Assembly (NCBI GenBank): GCA_034520725.1
Contig: JAXHNH010000014.1
Coordinates: 1 to 64,000, forward strand
Direction: 5' to 3'
From: Gracilimonas sp034520725
GTDB taxonomy: Bacteria; Bacteroidota; Rhodothermia; Balneolales; Balneolaceae
Length of the DNA: 64,000 nt
The translations under genes and the position numbers were made by a program. Position 1 is the first letter of the stretch; every line of letters starts with the position of its first letter. Positions 59,106 to 64,000 of this stretch are shown piece by piece. The notes beneath the pieces were generated by a model, which was not told the origin of the DNA, searched no databases, and saw nothing but the letters and a program-made list of their open reading frames with translations.

Positions 59106-59525
59106 TCACTCACCATTTAAGGTGATTACCAATCTTCTCGAACCTCCGCGGTTCCGATGTTCACACAAATAAACCCCTTGCCAGGTTCCGAGATTGAACC
59201 GACCATTGGTGATTGGAATTGAAACGGAAGATCCAAGCAACGAACTTTTGATGTGGGAGGTCATATCATCTGTACCTTCGAGCGTATGCTCATAGAGAGA
59301 CGTATCTTCAGGAACCACTCTGTTGAAATGCGATTCAAAATCCCGCCTAACTGAAGGATCCGCATTTTCATTGATGGTGAGAGCTGCACTTGTGTGCTTT
59401 ATAAATATATGTGCGAGTCCTGTTTCTATCTCATTAATCTCAGGGACCTGCTTCGATATCTCATTAGTAATTATATGATATCCCCGTGGTTTAGGTGAGA
59501 GCTGAATTTCTTTTTGTATCCACAT
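59106..59525 (-). CDS. YjbQ-family protein (UPF0047)
   Basis: 139 residues. Family motifs are GLAHIFIKHTSAALTINENA, DPSVRRDFESHFNRVVPEDT and GTWQGVYLCEHRNRGGSRRL, the conserved His and Glu/Asp metal-binding set. A thiamin phosphate synthase-like activity is reported for some YjbQ proteins; the true role is unclear. Single gene or operon with ispH, which lies 75 bases upstream on the same strand. Confidence 0.9.
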   Translation of the reverse strand: MWIQKEIQLSPKPRGYHIITNEISKQVPEINEIETGLAHIFIKHTSAALTINENADPSVRRDFESHFNRVVPEDTSLYEHTLEGTDDMTSHIKSSLLGSSVSIPITNGRFNLGTWQGVYLCEHRNRGGSRRLVITLNGE

Positions 59526-59600
59526 TTTTTCGTTATTGGTTATTCGTTGGTTCGTTAACGGTGCTCCGATTTACGAATAACGATTAACGGTTTTAAAATA

Positions 59601-60851
59601 TTAAGCTTCTTCCTGTTCCAGCTTTTCCTCAAACGGCGCGATGACTTCATCCAGCTCTTTGATTCCCTTAAAGTATTCCAGGACCTGTAATAATACTTCA
59701 TCCACCAGAATATCAGGGCAGGAAGCGCCGGAAGTCAGTGCAATTTTTATTGGTTCATCTTTTGCCGAAAGCCAGTTTTTGGTCTGTTTCATTTTCTTGT
59801 CCCATTGATCGAAATGCAGAACTTTTTCTTTAGAAAGCTCCCCTTTATCCCGCACATGATAGGTTGGAAATTTATGTTCCAGGATCTCTACCAGATGCAT
59901 GGTGTTGGATGAGTTATATCCACCCACCACGATCGACAGATCGGCATCGGTCTCCGCAAGGGCGAGTGTGGCTGATTGATTCTCGTTGGTGGCGTAACAG
60001 AGGGTATCTGAGGTGTCAGCAAAGTGATCGAGTATGTTTGCCTCACCAAATCGTTTGATAGCCGCATCGCGCAAAATCTCCATCACCTCCTGAGTTTCTG
60101 TTGCCAGCATGGTAGTCTGATTAATTACTCCGAACCGCTCCATATCGACCAGAGGATCAAAACCTTCAGTGGATTTGTGACCGAAATATTTCTCAAAATC
60201 TGAAACAGACCTCTCTTCCCTCATGATATCCGCCAGAATATGAGCCTCCTCAGGATTCAGGACCACAACTACCGCAGAATGGTCTGCACTGTGAGAAAAT
60301 GTAGCTCTTGTCTCCTCGTGCTGATGCTTCCCGTGCACAACCAAACTGTAATCTTTTTTACCCAGCTGTTTACCGCGTTTCCATACTTTTTCTACAAAGG
60401 GACAGGTAGTGTTGTATTGATAGGGATCGATTCCAACTTTCTTTAACTGAGCCTGAATATCCAGAGTGGTTCCGAATGCAGGCACGATCACGATATCCTC
60501 TGAATTCAGGGAGGAGATAGGAATACGTTCGGTTCCATCCGTATCAAAAAGAAACTTGACCCCTTTCTTCTGCAGATCCTCATTGACCGTAGGATTATGG
60601 ATCATTTCACTCAGCAGGTAGATATTCTTGTCCTGATTTTCCGCCACCGTTCGATATGCTATATCAATGGCGTTTTCAACTCCATAACAAAAACCAAAGA
60701 AGCGTGGGATCAAAAACTGAACAGGACCAAAATCGAGCACGGTCGGCTCCAGATCTTTCTTCATGGGATCGATGATCTTCGTCGCCTCCTTCACCTTTCG
60801 AATGATGGGCGATTGATACATCTCCGGTATTTCAAACTTTTTTCTTGCCAA
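59601..60851 (-). CDS. ispH: HMB-PP reductase IspH, long form
   Basis: 416 residues, TTG start at 60851. It makes IPP and DMAPP in the MEP pathway. The three 4Fe-4S cysteines are present: FFGFCYGVENAIDIAYRTVA, YNTTCPFVEKVWKRGKQLG and LTSGASCPDILVDEVLLQVL. The extended N-terminus and internal insertions (LADIMREERSVSDFEKYFGH) match the longer Bacteroidota/cyanobacterial-type sequences rather than the 310-residue enterobacterial form. It starts 13 bases after the four-helix-bundle remnant. Confidence 0.95.
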   Translation of the reverse strand: MARKKFEIPEMYQSPIIRKVKEATKIIDPMKKDLEPTVLDFGPVQFLIPRFFGFCYGVENAIDIAYRTVAENQDKNIYLLSEMIHNPTVNEDLQKKGVKFLFDTDGTERIPISSLNSEDIVIVPAFGTTLDIQAQLKKVGIDPYQYNTTCPFVEKVWKRGKQLGKKDYSLVVHGKHQHEETRATFSHSADHSAVVVVLNPEEAHILADIMREERSVSDFEKYFGHKSTEGFDPLVDMERFGVINQTTMLATETQEVMEILRDAAIKRFGEANILDHFADTSDTLCYATNENQSATLALAETDADLSIVVGGYNSSNTMHLVEILEHKFPTYHVRDKGELSKEKVLHFDQWDKKMKQTKNWLSAKDEPIKIALTSGASCPDILVDEVLLQVLEYFKGIKELDEVIAPFEEKLEQEEA

Positions 60852-60864
60852 CGGCTACTATTCG

Positions 60865-61151
60865 TTAATCGTTATTTGTTAATTCGTAAGTGATATAATC
60901 GACTTCAGGTTCCTTCACATAGTTACTTTTAGATTTTACAAGATAATTAGTATATCCGTTTACAAGTTTGATCGCCCTTATGATTTCATTCGTTATATCT
61001 GAAACATCTGATCTTTCAGCTTATATGTTTCTTCTTTGGGTAGATTCTTACAAAGATCTGATATACTCTTCCTAAAATTCCTGGAAACCTGCCAAACCAG
61101 TAAGTCTTCAAAGGTAGCTATACCATGAATTTTTGATTTGTTTGAATGCAT
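60865..61151 (-). pseudogene. Four-helix-bundle protein gene with internal deletion
   Basis: N-terminal half: ATFEDLLVWQVSRNFRKSIS then CKNLPKEETYKLKDQ. C-terminal part read one frame over: DVSDITNEIIRAIKLVNGYT then NYLVKSKSNYVKEPEVDYIT to the stop. These are the first helix and last helix of the four helix bundle family (IVS-type, S23 rRNA intervening-sequence-protein-like). The middle, with the SRSVTANIAEG and RGS-type segments, is absent and the frame changes at the junction near 61010. About 95 codons remain against about 120 expected. Deletion or assembly collapse. Confidence 0.6.
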
Positions 61152-61178
61152 TTTTACAAATAACCATTAACACGTCAA

Positions 61179-62513
61179 CTAGTTAATAAGTTTCTCGATC
61201 TCAGATCTCTCTTTGGGAACATCTGTTAGGTTCTCGCATCCATCTTCAGTAACCACAAGGTTATCCTCAATTCTGATACCGCCAAACTCGTACATCTTGG
61301 TCAGCTTTTCGGCATTCAAGAACTGTGACTGAGTGTCATCTTCCAAAGCCGGAATAATCAGAGCAGGCACGAAATAGGCACCCGGTTCAATGGTTACCAC
61401 CATTCCTGGCTGAAGGTCTCTGCGAACGCGTAAGAATTTGATTCCGGGTCGATCTATACGCTCCACTCCTTTTGGATATCCGCCCACATCATGTGTATCA
61501 AGGCCGAGGAAGTGACCCAATCCATGCGGGAAGAACAGAGCAAAAATGTCGTTCTCCATCATATCATCAACAGAGCCTTTAACAATTCCGGTTTCCTTTA
61601 ATCCTTCCAAAATCGTTCGGGCAGCATGCAGATGCAGGTCTTCCATCTTCACTCCCGTTTTGATCTGATCAATGGATGAGTTCAGGGCATTCAAAACTGC
61701 ATCATAGACTCCTGCCTGCAGGCTCGTGAATTTACCATTTGCAGGATAAGTCCGGGTAATATCAGAAGCGTATCCTTCATATTCATGTCCGGCATCCAAA
61801 AGGAAAAGCTCGCCATCTTTGATCTTACTGCTATTCTCAACATAATGAAGGATTGCGCTGTTCTTTCCACCTGCAAATATTCCGTTGTAAGCATCCTGCT
61901 GCAGGCCATTTTCGTATTGTATCTTTGTGAACAAAGCCTTCAATTCGTACTCGTACATTCCGGGTTTGATCGCTTTCATCACCTGAGTGTGGGCGAGGTT
62001 GTTGACCGCTGCCGACTTGCGCATGTACTCAATTTCTTCATCGGTTTTTATCACACGGCAGTATGTCAGAGCATCTTGTAAAGTTTCAATATCGGCATCA
62101 AAACCACGGTCCAGATCTTCGATCAGTTCGGCATCAATTTCATTCAGGCAGTACACCTTGTCCGGTTTGATCTTATTCATCACCGTGAGAATCTCATTGG
62201 TGAAATGTATATGATCCGGATTATACTGTTCCATCCAGGCTTCCTGTGATTTCACATACCCGTGCCACACCGCATATTGTGCATCCCGGTCGGGTACAAA
62301 CAGGTGATATTCTTCCGTCTTCAGATCCAGGATCAATGCGCATTCCGGTTCATTCACACCTGTCAGATACCAGAAATTCGATTCCTGACGAAACGGATAT
62401 TCGTAATCGGTCTCATCCCTATATAGTATCTCTGAACCCTGAATAAATACGGCTCCATTTTGTCCGTCATCAAATAAAGAAAATAGTTTTTTACGGTGAT
62501 TCTGATGCATCAT
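61179..62513 (-). CDS. Xaa-Pro aminopeptidase (M24B)
   Basis: 444 residues, intact. N-terminal AMP_N domain contains RDETDYEYPFRQESNFWYLT. The metal ligands of the pita-bread fold are LFLLDAGHEYEGYASDITRT (two Asp), FFPHGLGHFLGLDTHDVGG (His), VVTIEPGAYFVPALI (Glu) and FGGIRIEDNLVVTEDG (Glu). It removes N-terminal residues before proline. Monocistronic; the gene upstream on the same strand is separated by 82 bases. Confidence 0.95.
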   Translation of the reverse strand: MMHQNHRKKLFSLFDDGQNGAVFIQGSEILYRDETDYEYPFRQESNFWYLTGVNEPECALILDLKTEEYHLFVPDRDAQYAVWHGYVKSQEAWMEQYNPDHIHFTNEILTVMNKIKPDKVYCLNEIDAELIEDLDRGFDADIETLQDALTYCRVIKTDEEIEYMRKSAAVNNLAHTQVMKAIKPGMYEYELKALFTKIQYENGLQQDAYNGIFAGGKNSAILHYVENSSKIKDGELFLLDAGHEYEGYASDITRTYPANGKFTSLQAGVYDAVLNALNSSIDQIKTGVKMEDLHLHAARTILEGLKETGIVKGSVDDMMENDIFALFFPHGLGHFLGLDTHDVGGYPKGVERIDRPGIKFLRVRRDLQPGMVVTIEPGAYFVPALIIPALEDDTQSQFLNAEKLTKMYEFGGIRIEDNLVVTEDGCENLTDVPKERSEIEKLIN

Positions 62514-62595
62514 ACGATTGTCTTCCTATTAAATTATGGTGGTCTTACATACTCTTATAGAATAACGAAATAGCCGACTAATATCGACTACCAGC

Positions 62596-63501
62596 CTAGG
62601 AATAGCTGATCAACAGTTTACTTAGATCGACGGCTCGCTCTTTCAAAATAGTATCATCCTTCAGGTTAATAATATCATTCAGATCGATCTTGTTCTCCCC
62701 TTTCCCTGAATGAACCATTCCATCTGCAAACTCCATCATATTAACGTCCGCTGTGGCAAAAGCACTGTTCAAACCCTTTACATTAAGGATAATATTAAAC
62801 CTGGTACTTTCTATAGAATTGGCAGCACAACTGATGCCCAATTTTGTTTGTTTATCGATCCCAAAGATCTTGTAGAAATGATTCAGAGCATATGCGTCAG
62901 GAAAACCATCAAAATCCAGGTATTTAATGGGCTGAACCGGGTCACTGAATAATTGCTCATTGAAATTCGTAAGCACGTCTTTTGTATTCTGATCTGTTTG
63001 CTTTCCTATGAATCCTCTTAACTCCCAGTATTCAGTATTTCTGGTTATAAGTTCTTTTTGTTCATACTTGTCTGGAAGCCATGCCAATGATTTCACACCA
63101 TCTGTACCATGTTTGAACCAGTGATCCACCAATCCGTTACTTATCAATAAATAGCGTGCGTTAACTTTTTCATTATAACGCGCGATCTGAATGGACGCTT
63201 TCTCTGTGAGTTTTACACTTGGTGCCTTGCATTCGATCAGCAATTCAGGCTTAAAGTCCTTGTTGTAGTAAATAAGATCCGTTCTTGATTGGGTTTTGTC
63301 AGCCTGTAACTTTACAGGACTTTCAAATGAAATACGAGAGGGTGAAAACCCAAGATCTCCGGTAAGATACTCCACCAAGGCTAAACGAACTCTTTCTTCA
63401 GGAAGATCAGCAAATGTTTTTTTCTCAATAGGATTCCAAAGGCGTTTCTCATCCTTCTTGAAACGGTATTGAGGATATTTACCAAGCGCTTTACTGAGCA
63501 A
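62596..63501 (-). CDS. Orphan HsdR-N-terminal-like nuclease domain protein
   Basis: 301 residues. The N-terminal half fits the restriction-type HSDR_N domain: RVRLALVEYLTGDLGFSPSR, then RTDLIYYNKDFKPELLIECK, with the PD-(D/E)xK-like Asp, Glu and Lys, and QIARYNEKVNARYLLISNGL. The C-terminal half (GISCAANSIESTRFNIILNV) is of unknown type. No HsdM, HsdS or helicase is near, so it is not a type I system by itself. This domain family is found alone in many Bacteroidota-type genomes; role unknown. Confidence 0.8.
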   Translation of the reverse strand: MLSKALGKYPQYRFKKDEKRLWNPIEKKTFADLPEERVRLALVEYLTGDLGFSPSRISFESPVKLQADKTQSRTDLIYYNKDFKPELLIECKAPSVKLTEKASIQIARYNEKVNARYLLISNGLVDHWFKHGTDGVKSLAWLPDKYEQKELITRNTEYWELRGFIGKQTDQNTKDVLTNFNEQLFSDPVQPIKYLDFDGFPDAYALNHFYKIFGIDKQTKLGISCAANSIESTRFNIILNVKGLNSAFATADVNMMEFADGMVHSGKGENKIDLNDIINLKDDTILKERAVDLSKLLISYS

Positions 63502-63651
63502 TGACTATACGTGTTTTGGAGTGATGTACTGACTTAAGAATATCACTTTTTGGAATGTATTGTAGTAAGAGATCCGATAGTAAGCGAATAAGCAGGTAAG
63601 TAAAATAGTTTCAAAACCGTATTACCTTAACTGCTTATTCCCTGCCAAAAA

Positions 63652-64000
63652 TCAGGCTTCAGCTACTTCTCCTTCCTTATCACCGTGCAGTTTTCTTTTG
63701 ATCAGAACCTGCTGAATAATAGATAACACGTTGAAAATCAGGTAATACAAACTCAGTCCGGCTGCAAAGTTATTAAAGATAAACAACAGCATAACCGGGA
63801 ATATATACTGCAACATTTTCATCTGACCGGCCATTGGGCTGGTTCCGCCGGCACCGCCACTCATACCACCGGTAAGTTTACTTTGAACCATCATGGCCGC
63901 CGTCATAAGCAATACAAAACCGGCTATCTGCTCACCCAAAAATGGAATACTGAAAGGCAAACTCAGAATGTAATCGGGTGCCGAAAGGTCAGCTGCCCAC
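63652..64000 (-). CDS. yidC: Membrane protein insertase YidC, C-terminal part
   Basis: The last about 115 residues of YidC; the 5' end is outside the window. The frame runs on beyond the apparent start, reading WAADLSAPDYILSLPFSIPF at the edge. Then QIAGFVLLMTAAMMVQSKLT, a Gly-rich loop and MKMLQYIFPVMLLFIFNNFA and AGLSLYYLIFNVLSIIQQVL, the last conserved helices of the 60KD_IMP domain, and a lysine-rich tail. It inserts proteins into the inner membrane, working with SecYEG and the SRP. Confidence 0.95.
   Translation of the reverse strand, partial: WAADLSAPDYILSLPFSIPFLGEQIAGFVLLMTAAMMVQSKLTGGMSGGAGGTSPMAGQMKMLQYIFPVMLLFIFNNFAAGLSLYYLIFNVLSIIQQVLIKRKLHGDKEGEVAEA

Noticed and set aside
62596..63501. 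A type I restriction-modification system
   Set aside because: Only the nuclease-like N-terminal domain is present; HsdM, HsdS and the helicase are missing.

Overview
The window looks like a chromosomal segment from a member of the Balneolota / Rhodothermia side of the Bacteroidota-Rhodothermota group (a Balneolaceae-like marine heterotroph). This is inferred from the SusC/SusD pair with a FecR and ECF sigma factor, the BatA/MoxR/DUF58/DUF4159 cluster, the long form of IspH, DUF2911, DUF4834 and DUF721 beside recF, and lipoprotein-rich secreted enzymes. No rRNA is present to confirm it.

Layout. (1) About 1-6.4 kb, minus strand: an aerotolerance-type (Bat) operon of DUF4159, MoxR ATPase, DUF58, a BatA-N membrane protein, a DUF4175-like protein and the start of another membrane protein. 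(2) About 6.4-14.7 kb: an AT-richer accessory island with a large KAP-type P-loop NTPase and a type IIG (Eco57I-like) restriction-methyltransferase. The methyltransferase carries an embedded REP-transposase-like (HUH/Y1) domain between its DPACGSG and NPPY motifs. A 20-bp direct repeat lies on both sides of the island. (3) 14.9-19.5 kb: three TldD/PmbA-family protease genes, two of them tandem exported paralogues. (4) 19.7-24.9 kb: typA, a Ca2+/Na+ exchanger, a porin and an atypical SDR. (5) 24.9-36.7 kb: a beta-glucan utilisation locus of ECF sigma, FecR, SusC with an STN domain, SusD, a PKD lipoprotein and GH16, with a divergent GH3. (6) 36.8-47.7 kb: a lipoprotein carbonic anhydrase, a TonB receptor, ybbR, DUF721, recF, eno, a HAD hydrolase, an outer-membrane protein and prmC. 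(7) 47.7-52.3 kb: DnaA boxes, dnaA, folB, folK, a deoxynucleoside kinase, DUF4834, a TPR protein and tRNA-Leu(GAG). (8) 52.3-64 kb: a beta-propeller lipoprotein, a creatininase-like protein, a REP/RAYT element, an internally deleted GH97, msrA, an amidohydrolase, DUF2911, SRP RNA, DUF2179, yjbQ, ispH, a gutted four-helix-bundle gene, Xaa-Pro aminopeptidase, an HsdR-N protein and the end of yidC.

Sequence quality. Many genes are split by single-base indels, including essential ones (eno, recF) and often at short homopolymers. The density is extreme in the first 16 kb. I read these as mostly sequencing or assembly errors and annotate the reconstructed genes across the frame changes. Coordinates of such genes are envelopes, not clean reading frames.

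How it fits together: the PUL senses and imports beta-glucan oligomers (SusC-STN to FecR to sigma) and degrades them with GH16 and GH3. The dnaA, recF and eno region is housekeeping. The island and the REP/RAYT elements are the mobile and defence-related part, and the presence of a free RAYT in the same window as a RAYT-like domain inside a restriction enzyme is the most unusual observation.
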